From Candidatus Aciduliprofundum sp. JdFR-45 (GTDB taxonomy: Archaea; Thermoplasmatota; Thermoplasmata; Thermoplasmatales; JdFR-45), in NCBI GenBank assembly GCA_002011395.1, contig MTNG01000159.1, forward strand, positions 1 through 6,549: a stretch of 6,549 nt of DNA. Direction: 5' to 3'. The notes under the pieces are model-generated. The model searched no databases. It was not told where the DNA came from and worked only from the letters and a program-made list of their open reading frames with translations. Shown piece after piece: positions 1-5,327 of this stretch. Numbering within the stretch: the first letter of the stretch is position 1; each line of letters starts with the position of its first letter. The translations under genes were made by a program, and so were the position numbers.

Positions 1-435
1 GGATCTGATGTTGGCTATCTCAGATGTGTGGATGACCGCCTCATTGGCGCAGTCCGGCAGCCTCTCGTCGTTGAGGTCCACTCGCAGTTTCCTCCTCACC
101 TCCAGGTAGTACTCCCCCTGCAGATACTTCTCCAGGTACTCAAAGGCCCTGTCCGGAGGAACCTCCGTGAGGAAGCCCAGCGCCCCCATGTCTATGGAGA
201 GTATCTTTCCGTGGGCGCGCTGGAGCGTGATGAGAACGGTGCCATCCCCGCCCACCGTGATGATGGTCTCTATGTTTATGGCGTCCAAGGGGACGCCGTC
301 CCCCAGCCCGAGCTTGTGGCTGAGCTTCTCCTCCAGTATGACGTTCTGCCCTTTCTCCGTGAGAAAATCATATATCTCCTTTGCCTTTTCTATGCATCTG
401 CGGGAGTACGGATTCGCGACTATCGCGAAGCCCAT
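1..435 (-). CDS. nadK: NAD kinase, N-terminal part (cut by left window edge)
   Basis: This gene would encode the cytosolic enzyme that phosphorylates NAD to NADP using ATP or polyphosphate. Only the first 145 residues are in the window; archaeal NAD kinases usually run to about 250-280, so the C-terminal part lies beyond base 1. The family signature GGDGT is at residues 62-66, with its Asp at 64. It is followed by GALGFLTE at about 84-91 (the usual G-x-LGFLT segment) and by the conserved NE pair at 131-132. The protein opens with MGFAIVANPYS, a typical first beta strand and NP turn. The start at 435 is well supported: GGAGGTGA lies four bases upstream of the ATG. That ribosome site and the first 16 bases of the gene sit inside the 3' end of the phosphatase gene, so translation is probably coupled. 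I recognised the gene from motifs; the missing half is inferred to be intact. Confidence 0.93.
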   Translation of the reverse strand, partial: MGFAIVANPYSRRCIEKAKEIYDFLTEKGQNVILEEKLSHKLGLGDGVPLDAINIETIITVGGDGTVLITLQRAHGKILSIDMGALGFLTEVPPDRAFEYLEKYLQGEYYLEVRRKLRVDLNDERLPDCANEAVIHTSEIANIRS

Positions 436-1205
436 CCTATCACCTCCATTACCCTCTCATCGCCGTAGGCGATGACGTTGCGCCTTGCTCCCACGTCCAG
501 CGGGATGTCCAGAGGCCGGAGTTCATCGCCCACGACGTGGCCGCCCGCCTCCAGCACGAGCAGATATGAAGCGGCGATGTCCACTATTCTGAGTATGCCG
601 CACCCCTCACCCTCGTAAACGAAGAGGTCCGACTCACCCTGAGCGACCATCGCCATCTCCAGCGCCGCCGAGCCGAGGCTCCGGACCCTGCGGGGGATGT
701 GGAGCGCCTCGTGCACCCTCCTGCTCGCCCTCCTGCCGATGTAGAGCGAGAACAAACTGTGCGCCTCCTCAAAGGACCTAACGGATATTCTCCTGGCGTT
801 CATGAAGGCGCCCCGGCCCCTCTCTGCCTCGTACAGGTCCCCGCTGGCGAGGTTCATGACCACGCCGTGGCTCACCCTCTGCAGCGAGCCGGATGTGACA
901 GCGAGGACCACGCTGTAGAAGGGGATGCCGTGGAGCGCGTTGTACGTCCCGTCCAGCGGGTCTATTATGAGCGTGAGCGCATGGCCCCTGTCTATGAAAC
1001 CCGCCTCCTCACTGAGTATGTTCAGGGGTAGCCCCTCGCCCTCAACGTACTTTATGATGGCATCCTCCGTGACCCTGTCAACCATGTGGGTGGGAGTTCC
1101 GTCCGCGCCCATCCCGACGGGCTTCCTGCTCATGTATCCGGACGGGACCCTGCCGCCCACGAGGTCGTAGACCTCCTCGGCCATCCTCTTCAGGTGTCGC
1201 AACAT
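420..1205 (-). CDS. Inositol-monophosphatase-family phosphatase, probable NADP phosphatase / IMPase / FBPase
   Basis: A 261-residue, full-length member of the Mg-dependent, Li-sensitive phosphatase superfamily. Visible motifs in order are GADGTPT and D43 (33-43, substrate and metal loop), SEEAG (65-69, metal-binding E66), IIDPLDGTYNALHG (80-93, metal ligands D82 and D85), the RSLGSAALEM helix (175-184), and LRIVDIAA (205-212), where D209 stands in the place of the usual W-D-x-x-A-G aspartate. The Trp before that Asp is replaced by Val, and the following Gly by Ala. Archaeal members commonly act on inositol-1-phosphate, fructose-1,6-bisphosphate or NADP. The overlapping downstream NAD kinase favours an NADP phosphatase or dual role: in Methanocaldococcus MJ0917 these two domains form one protein. 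The ATG at 1205 has no Shine-Dalgarno but has a TATA-like box about 32 bases upstream, suggesting a very short leader. The family is certain; the substrate is inferred. Confidence 0.9.
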   Translation of the reverse strand: MLRHLKRMAEEVYDLVGGRVPSGYMSRKPVGMGADGTPTHMVDRVTEDAIIKYVEGEGLPLNILSEEAGFIDRGHALTLIIDPLDGTYNALHGIPFYSVVLAVTSGSLQRVSHGVVMNLASGDLYEAERGRGAFMNARRISVRSFEEAHSLFSLYIGRRASRRVHEALHIPRRVRSLGSAALEMAMVAQGESDLFVYEGEGCGILRIVDIAASYLLVLEAGGHVVGDELRPLDIPLDVGARRNVIAYGDERVMEVIGWASR

Positions 1206-1232
1206 GTCAGATGTGCATGGCCGGTATGGGAG

Positions 1233-1242
1233 ATAAAAATTT
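1233..1242 (-). promoter_or_regulatory. TATA-like box for the phosphatase-NAD kinase pair
   Basis: Read on the minus strand this is AAATTTTTAT, centred about 32 bases before the phosphatase ATG. Archaeal TATA boxes centre near -26, so transcription would begin about 0-6 bases before the start codon. That fits the absence of a ribosome site. The same T-run could also help end transcription of the membrane gene upstream. Confidence 0.45.
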
Positions 1243-1276
1243 GCGTGTACAATTCGCGACCATCTCTGGAACTGAA

Positions 1277-1293
1277 AGCGCGTGGTGTGCGCT
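1277..1293 (-). terminator. Small hairpin at the stop of the membrane-protein gene
   Basis: A perfect 5-base stem (AGCGC and GCGCT) with a 7-base loop overlaps the TAG stop codon at 1292-1294. On the minus strand it is followed only by TTTC, which is a weak U-tract; a better T-run lies about 40 bases further on. It may be a weak terminator or chance. Confidence 0.2.
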
Positions 1294-1801
1294 ATCGCAT
1301 CCCTCCAAATACATCAATCTGCACCGCCTTCCCGCATTTCTCCGCAATTTCAGCCGCTATTTCCCCATCAACGATTATCTCTATGATGTACCCATCTTTG
1401 CGGCGTATCCGGAGACGCTTCCAGCGCTGGTTGCGTCCCATAGGTTCCATATCCATTCTGACCACATCCCTCAAATTGATGGGGTAACGTTTTCTTCCAA
1501 GGTAGTGAAGTATTATTTTATCAGAATCCATTTTCAGATACAATGGATAAAGCCCTCCAGAGATACGGCCATTGATTATTTTAGGGGAAAGATGGCGCCT
1601 GATTTCAAAAAATGAAATGAAGAACGATACAGTTATGATAGATAAAAATATGATACTAATGAGCACATCACCGGGAAAAAGCGTTCTCGCAAGAACAGAT
1701 AAGACGATGTATGAAAATGGAACAATCCCATATATTGCAATGAGAAATTCGCGTTTAAAACTGTGTGCCGCATTATTCCTCTTCACTACATGTACACCCA
1801 C
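1292..1801 (-). CDS. Small two-helix membrane protein with possible PH-like cytoplasmic domain
   Basis: I do not recognise a named family for this 169-residue protein. It starts with a short basic stretch (MGVHVVKRNN, then K16 and R17). Two strongly hydrophobic segments follow at about 19-40 and 43-66, joined by a very short turn (FPGD), which gives a helical hairpin. After a basic boundary (EIRRH) comes a soluble part at about 75-162. It alternates short hydrophobic strands with basic turns and ends in a probable amphipathic helix (EIAAEIAEKCGKAV), a pattern that resembles bacterial/archaeal PH-like (bPH) domains. The start is GTG at 1801, with GGTGGTGA six bases upstream and an in-frame TGA just before that. 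Base composition differs sharply from the neighbours: about 35% GC by hand count at 1501-1560 and 32% at 1621-1680, against 70% at 2101-2160. Recent acquisition or relaxed constraint is possible. The gene is real because of its start signals and coherent topology; its function is unknown. Confidence 0.75.
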   Translation of the reverse strand: MGVHVVKRNNAAHSFKREFLIAIYGIVPFSYIVLSVLARTLFPGDVLISIIFLSIITVSFFISFFEIRRHLSPKIINGRISGGLYPLYLKMDSDKIILHYLGRKRYPINLRDVVRMDMEPMGRNQRWKRLRIRRKDGYIIEIIVDGEIAAEIAEKCGKAVQIDVFGGMR

Positions 1802-1806
1802 GATAA

Positions 1807-1815
1807 ATCACCACC
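1807..1815 (-). promoter_or_regulatory. Ribosome binding site deciding the GTG start of the membrane protein
   Basis: Minus-strand GGTGGTGAT lies about six bases before GTG at 1801, a near match to GGAGGTGAT. It supports GTG initiation over later in-frame Met codons, of which the first is deep in the soluble domain. Confidence 0.55.
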
Positions 1816-1850
1816 GTCCCGAGTCCCACACCACTACCTAATATCAGAAT

Positions 1851-1862
1851 CAATTTATAAAG
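1851..1862 (-). promoter_or_regulatory. TATA box for the membrane-protein gene
   Basis: Minus-strand CTTTATAAATTG is a strong match to an archaeal TATA box. Its centre near 1857 predicts a transcription start near 1831 and a leader of about 30 bases, which would contain the GGTGGTGA ribosome site. Confidence 0.6.
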
Positions 1863-1898
1863 ATTGTTTTTCAGAGATGACCCGTTAAATAGCCGCCA

Positions 1899-1920
1899 AT
1901 AAAGAAAAGAGAAGGGGGTT
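1899..1920 (-). terminator. Pyrimidine/T-rich terminator-like tract after the acyl-CoA synthetase
   Basis: Immediately after the TGA stop, the minus strand reads a run of C and then mainly T (TTCTCTTTTCTTTATT). Archaeal intrinsic termination depends mainly on such T-rich tracts. A perfect palindrome, GAGGAT-A-ATCCTC, lies at 1927-1939 just before the stop codon, within the last codons of the gene, and could aid termination. This is inferred from sequence only. Confidence 0.45.
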
Positions 1921-4023
1921 TCACGAGAGGATTATCCTCGCGTCCACCACGCTCAGGCCGTCCTCGTAGACGATCACGGGGTTCGCATCGCACTCCTTGA
2001 TCTCCGGGAAGTCCGTCACCAGTTGCGACAGACGCGCTATGGTCTCCGCGATCGCCTTCACGTCCTTAGGCTTCTCGCCCCTGGCACCGCGCAGTATGTC
2101 CGCCCCGTTTATCTCGGCGGTCATCTCCAGCGCCTCGTCAGGGGACACGGGTGCCACGCGGAAGGTCACGTCCTTCAGAACCTCAACGAAGATACCGCCG
2201 AGGCCGAACATTATGGTGGGGCCGAACTGGGGGTCCCTCACCGTTCCTATTATCGTCTCGGTGCCCCACGGAGCCATATGCTGCACGTAGACGCCCTTGA
2301 GGTCCGCGTTCGGGTCGTACCGCCTGGCGTTCTCCATTATCTCGCGGAACTTCTCCCTGACCTCATCCGCGGTCCTGAGGTCAACCTTCACGCCGCCGGC
2401 ATCGCTCTTGTGTATGATCTGCGGGGACACTATCTTGAGAACCACGGGGTATCCGACCTCCTCCGCTATCCTCACCGCCTCGTCCTCGGTGGTGGCCATC
2501 TTGCCCGGCGGCACGCGGATGCCGTAGGCGCGGAAGACCTCCTTTGCCTCCGGCTCCAAGAGCGCCTTTCTGCCGTCGGTCCTCGCGCCCTCCAGTATCT
2601 CCCGAACCTTCTCCCTGTCCACGTCCGTGAACGGTGTGAACGCGCCCTCTCTGAGGGTCTCAACGTACCTGCCGTATTCCCTGAGGGCGGCTATCGCGCT
2701 CACCGCCTCGTCGGGGGACCTGTAGAAGGGTATGCCGTGGGTCTGCAGCCATTCGCCGCCCTTGAGCGCCGCCTCGCCGCCGACGAAGGACACCGTCACG
2801 GGCTTGTTCACACCCGCCGCCTGCTTTGCCTCGTATATGGCCTTCGCTATCTCCACGGGGTCCGTCATCGCCGTCTCGCAGTAGAGAACGACTAGGCCGT
2901 CAACCCATTCATGCCTCAGGGCCGCCTCAACGCTGCTCCTGTACCACTCCGCGCCCGCCATGCCCGTCAGGTCCACGGGGTTCTTGGGGCTCCCGAACTC
3001 CGGCATAGCCTTCCTCATCTCCGCCTTGAGTTCCTCCGGGGCATCCTTAAGCGGCACACCGTAACGCTCGGCGGCGTCCGTCGCGAGCACGCCCACACCA
3101 CCGCCGTTCGTTATGACCAGAAGGTTGTCACCCTTCATGGGCGGCTGGAGCGAGAGGGCGAGCGACCTGTTGAAGAGGTCGTTGAGGTTATACGCCCATA
3201 CCACGCCCGCCTGCCTGAACGCCGCGCGGTATATCTTGGCGCTGCCGGCGAGGCTGCCCGTGTGCGACGCCGCCGCGACGGCGCCCCTCTCGGAGACGCC
3301 CGCCTTGAGAGCGACGATGGGCCTCGTGGATATCACCTTTCTGCACGTCTCTATGAACTTCCTGCCGTCCTTTATGCCCTCCACGTAGAGGGATATGCAC
3401 GTGGTGTCCTCGTCGCCCGCGAAGTACTCTATCAGGTCGCTGAAGTCAAGGTCCGCCATGTTCCCTATGCTTATGAGATGCGACATGCCCACCTTGTCCA
3501 CGTAGGTCCTCGCGTCCATGGCTATCACGAGCGCACCGCTCTGGGAGATCATGGCTATCTTACCGGGGTAGGGCAGATACGGGCCGAAGGAGGCGTTGCA
3601 CTTGAGCGGGTTGTTCATTATGCCCACTATGTTCGGTCCGAGTATCCTCATGCCGTAACTCCGCGCTATCTCCACTATCTTCCTCTCCAGCTCCGCGCCC
3701 TCCTTGCCAACCTCGCTGAAACCCGACGCGATGACGGCGGCGCCCTTCACGCCCTTCTTTCCGCACTCCTCTATGACCGCGGGGCATATCCTCGCCGGAA
3801 CGGTTATGACGGCGAGGTCCACCTCGTCGGGTATCTCCAGCACGCTTTTATAGCACTTCAGTCCCAGAATCTCGTCGGCCTTGGGATTGACGGGGTAAAC
3901 CTTACCCCGGTAGCCCGAGTCCAGAATGTTCTTCACAACCGTGTGGCCTATTGCGCCGGGCGTTCTGGAAGCGCCCACCACCGCGATTGAACGTGGCTTG
4001 AATATGGGATCCAGTTCGTTCAT
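1921..4023 (-). CDS. acd: ADP-forming acetyl/acyl-CoA synthetase, single-chain alpha-beta type
   Basis: This cytosolic enzyme converts an acyl-CoA plus ADP and phosphate to acid, CoA and ATP, the energy-conserving step of acetate formation in many archaea; it can run in reverse. With the start at 4023 it has 700 residues, the usual length of the fused form. The alpha part comes first: a Rossmann CoA-binding domain (SIAVVGAS, about 12-19), LGPNIVG (128-134), MISQSGALV (158-166), and SHTGS (253-257), whose H254 is the expected phosphohistidine. The beta part is an ATP-grasp module beginning near 489, with IIHKSDAGGVKV at 536-547 (second relay histidine, H538) and a late CDANPV metal/nucleotide loop near 678-683. 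No GNAT acetyltransferase domain is fused, so it is not a Pat-type protein acetylase. An in-frame ATG at 4077 exists but is rejected: the TATA box at 4058-4069 would fall inside the coding region, while GGAGGA sits seven bases before the 4023 ATG. The acyl substrate (acetate, branched, aryl or hydroxybutyrate) cannot be told. Confidence 0.93.
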   Translation of the reverse strand: MNELDPIFKPRSIAVVGASRTPGAIGHTVVKNILDSGYRGKVYPVNPKADEILGLKCYKSVLEIPDEVDLAVITVPARICPAVIEECGKKGVKGAAVIASGFSEVGKEGAELERKIVEIARSYGMRILGPNIVGIMNNPLKCNASFGPYLPYPGKIAMISQSGALVIAMDARTYVDKVGMSHLISIGNMADLDFSDLIEYFAGDEDTTCISLYVEGIKDGRKFIETCRKVISTRPIVALKAGVSERGAVAAASHTGSLAGSAKIYRAAFRQAGVVWAYNLNDLFNRSLALSLQPPMKGDNLLVITNGGGVGVLATDAAERYGVPLKDAPEELKAEMRKAMPEFGSPKNPVDLTGMAGAEWYRSSVEAALRHEWVDGLVVLYCETAMTDPVEIAKAIYEAKQAAGVNKPVTVSFVGGEAALKGGEWLQTHGIPFYRSPDEAVSAIAALREYGRYVETLREGAFTPFTDVDREKVREILEGARTDGRKALLEPEAKEVFRAYGIRVPPGKMATTEDEAVRIAEEVGYPVVLKIVSPQIIHKSDAGGVKVDLRTADEVREKFREIMENARRYDPNADLKGVYVQHMAPWGTETIIGTVRDPQFGPTIMFGLGGIFVEVLKDVTFRVAPVSPDEALEMTAEINGADILRGARGEKPKDVKAIAETIARLSQLVTDFPEIKECDANPVIVYEDGLSVVDARIILS

Positions 4024-4030
4024 GGTTTCA

Positions 4031-4036
4031 TCCTCC
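4031..4036 (-). promoter_or_regulatory. Ribosome binding site fixing the synthetase start
   Basis: Minus-strand GGAGGA, seven bases before ATG 4023-4021. It decides the start against the in-frame ATG 54 bases upstream, which lacks such a site. Confidence 0.7.
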
Positions 4037-4057
4037 GAAGGGGGGAATGGGCATAAG

Positions 4058-4069
4058 GATAAATAAAGC
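4058..4069 (-). promoter_or_regulatory. TATA box for the acyl-CoA synthetase
   Basis: Minus-strand GCTTTATTTATC lies in the 69-base gap after the CxxCxxCC gene. It predicts transcription starting near 4037, a short leader just long enough to hold GGAGGA. The synthetase is therefore probably transcribed on its own, possibly with some read-through from upstream. Confidence 0.55.
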
Positions 4070-4092
4070 ATGGGCATCGGCTTTCGTTAATC

Positions 4093-4455
4093 TCAAAATC
4101 GGCGATCGTCTGCACCGAGAAGACGCATCACCAGTTCCTTCAGGCGGTCCACGTCGGGAGGGGGGAACTCGTGCGCGTAGGGGCAGTCAGGGTCCAGCGC
4201 GATTTCGTCTTTCCACGGGTCATAAGTGTAGGGGTAGAACCTGCACCCCTCCGGTCTGTGAGGGTAGATCGTGCATCTGCCCTCTTGGAGGAACACACAT
4301 CGGCCGTCCACATTCCGCAGAACGCGAAGATGCCCGGAACGTACGTAGAAATCCCTGTACCCGAGGGCTTCAATTCTCCTTATGTCCTCGTCCGTGAGGG
4401 GCATCTCCGTTTCGTGGCAGCAGAGGGAGCACCCGTGTCTGAGGCAGGGATTCAT
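4093..4455 (-). CDS. CxxCxxCC-family (YkgJ-like) zinc/iron-chelating protein
   Basis: A 120-residue protein of the small cysteine-rich family annotated as putative zinc- or iron-chelating (YkgJ / UPF0153 type). It has the N-terminal cluster C4-x4-C9-x2-C12-C13, then GRCVFLQEGRCTIYPHRPEGCRFYPY with cysteines at 53, 61 and 71, and CPY with C90 near the end. That makes eight cysteines in the order expected for the family. There is no signal peptide or membrane segment, so it is cytosolic. The exact role is unknown; members probably hold a metal ion or an Fe-S cluster, and some relatives have been linked to protein methylation. The ATG at 4455 has no Shine-Dalgarno. A TATA-like box about 30 bases upstream suggests an almost leaderless message. 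A second ATG four bases upstream (in ATGCATG) is in a different frame. The gene diverges from the DUF62 gene and lies 69 bases before the acyl-CoA synthetase on the same strand. Confidence 0.87.
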   Translation of the reverse strand: MNPCLRHGCSLCCHETEMPLTDEDIRRIEALGYRDFYVRSGHLRVLRNVDGRCVFLQEGRCTIYPHRPEGCRFYPYTYDPWKDEIALDPDCPYAHEFPPPDVDRLKELVMRLLGADDRRF

Positions 4456-4479
4456 GCATGGCGTGGAGATGCCTGAAGG

Positions 4480-4489
4480 TATTTATTGG
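4480..4489. promoter_or_regulatory. TATA-like box in the divergent intergenic region
   Basis: TATTTATTGG on the plus strand is CCAATAAATA on the minus strand. On the minus strand it predicts a start near 4458, just before the CxxCxxCC gene's ATG at 4455. On the plus strand it could give a start near 4511 with a leader of about 46 bases for the DUF62 gene, for which no other good TATA box is visible. Use in both directions is inference. Confidence 0.4.
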
Positions 4490-4542
4490 TTTTCCGAAAC
4501 CTTAATCCCCCATCCGGGTCATACGCTTCCGGAGCGCACTCG

Positions 4543-4550
4543 TTGGAGGA
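4543..4550 (+). promoter_or_regulatory. Ribosome binding site of the DUF62 gene
   Basis: TTGGAGGA followed by ATCGCC and the ATG at 4557, a strong Shine-Dalgarno with normal spacing. It contrasts with the unled CxxCxxCC gene on the other side of the same promoter region. Confidence 0.7.
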
Positions 4551-4556
4551 ATCGCC

Positions 4557-5327
4557 ATGATAGCCATCATAACAGACTTCGGATACCGCGACCACTACGC
4601 TGGCGCCATGAAGGGTGTCATAGCGACCATAGCCCCCGACGTTCCCGTGGTGGATATCACCCACGGCATACCCCGCCACGACGTGCTCTCCGCCGCCTAT
4701 GTCCTCGCCGCGTCGCTGCCCCACTTTCCCTCCGGCACCGTCTTCCTCGTGGTCGTGGATCCCGGGGTCGGAACGGAGCGCAGGGCCGTTGCGGTGAGAG
4801 CCAGCGAACGTTATATCGTCTGCCCGGACAACGGGGTGATAACGTTTATCAACGCGGAGGAGGCGTGGGAGATACCCGTGCCGCCCGACGCAAGTGCGAC
4901 GTTCCACGGCAGAGACGTCTTTGCCCCGGCCGCCGCCGAGATAGCGAGGGACCAAGGAATACCCGATACCTGGCCCGCCGTTGACGTGGGGAAACTGACC
5001 CGTCTGGATATCCCCGAGCCCAGGGTGGATGCGCATGAGGTCCGGGCAACGGTCATCTACGTGGACTCCTTCGGCAACGCCGCGCTCAATCTCCGCGCCT
5101 CGCTGCTGCCCTTCCCCCTGGGCACACACCTCGTGGCCGAGGTGAACGGCAGGGAAATTCACCTCGTGAGGGCGCGGACTTTCGGGGACGTCCCACCCGG
5201 AGCCCCGGCGCTCATAGAGAACAGCGAGGGTTATGCGGAGATAGCCGTCAACATGGGGAGCGCGGAGAGCATGGGCTTCGTTCGGGGAGCAGAGGTGAAA
5301 ATCAGAACCTCTTCTCCTCCACCGTGA
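4557..5327 (+). CDS. S-adenosyl-L-methionine hydroxide adenosyltransferase (DUF62 family)
   Basis: This enzyme hydrolyses SAM to adenosine and methionine, using hydroxide as nucleophile; its relatives are the SAM-dependent fluorinase and chlorinase. The protein is 256 residues, the family's usual length, and cytosolic. The N-terminal domain shows ITDFGYRDHYAGAMKGVI (5-22), VVDPGVGTERR (66-76), CPDNG (89-93) and FHGRDVFAPAAA (116-127). The family's Asp-Arg-His set can be placed at D68, R75 and H117. The C-terminal domain shows YVDSFGNAALN (168-178) and NSEGYAEIAVNMGSA (222-236). The natural hydroxide-using enzyme is expected, because the Asp-Arg-His set is that of the hydrolases rather than of halogenases. 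Start at 4557 is supported by GGAGGA. The last 26 bases overlap the 3' end of the convergent DP1 gene and encode a short tail, ending SSPPP, beyond the conserved fold. The pathway role is uncertain; SAM or methionine recycling is plausible. Confidence 0.92.
   Translation: MIAIITDFGYRDHYAGAMKGVIATIAPDVPVVDITHGIPRHDVLSAAYVLAASLPHFPSGTVFLVVVDPGVGTERRAVAVRASERYIVCPDNGVITFINAEEAWEIPVPPDASATFHGRDVFAPAAAEIARDQGIPDTWPAVDVGKLTRLDIPEPRVDAHEVRATVIYVDSFGNAALNLRASLLPFPLGTHLVAEVNGREIHLVRARTFGDVPPGAPALIENSEGYAEIAVNMGSAESMGFVRGAEVKIRTSSPPP

Noticed and set aside
28..468. A 146-codon plus-strand frame at the left end.
   Set aside because: The minus strand of the same stretch encodes NAD kinase with GGDGT and NE motifs and a strong ribosome site.
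1086..1841. Plus-strand frames opposite the membrane-protein gene.
   Set aside because: The minus frame has a TATA box, ribosome site and coherent membrane topology; the plus frames have none of these.
2023..3990. Long open frames (290 and 359 codons) on the plus strand opposite the acyl-CoA synthetase.
   Set aside because: They are antisense to a gene with full domain motifs; their Arg/His/Leu-rich composition without motifs is what GC-rich third positions create on the other strand.
4047..4984. Plus-strand frames of 101-200 codons across the CxxCxxCC gene and the start of DUF62.
   Set aside because: They are Arg/Pro-rich shadows crossing two well-supported genes and the promoter region between them.
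4452..5162. A 236-codon minus-strand frame opposite the SAM hydroxide adenosyltransferase gene.
   Set aside because: It is Gly/His/Val-rich with no recognisable motif or ribosome site, and the plus-strand gene is unmistakable.
4557..5327. Possibility that the DUF62 protein is a SAM-dependent halogenase (fluorinase/chlorinase).
   Set aside because: The Asp-Arg-His set of the hydroxide-using enzymes is present and no halogenase-type neighbours or secondary-metabolite genes are seen.
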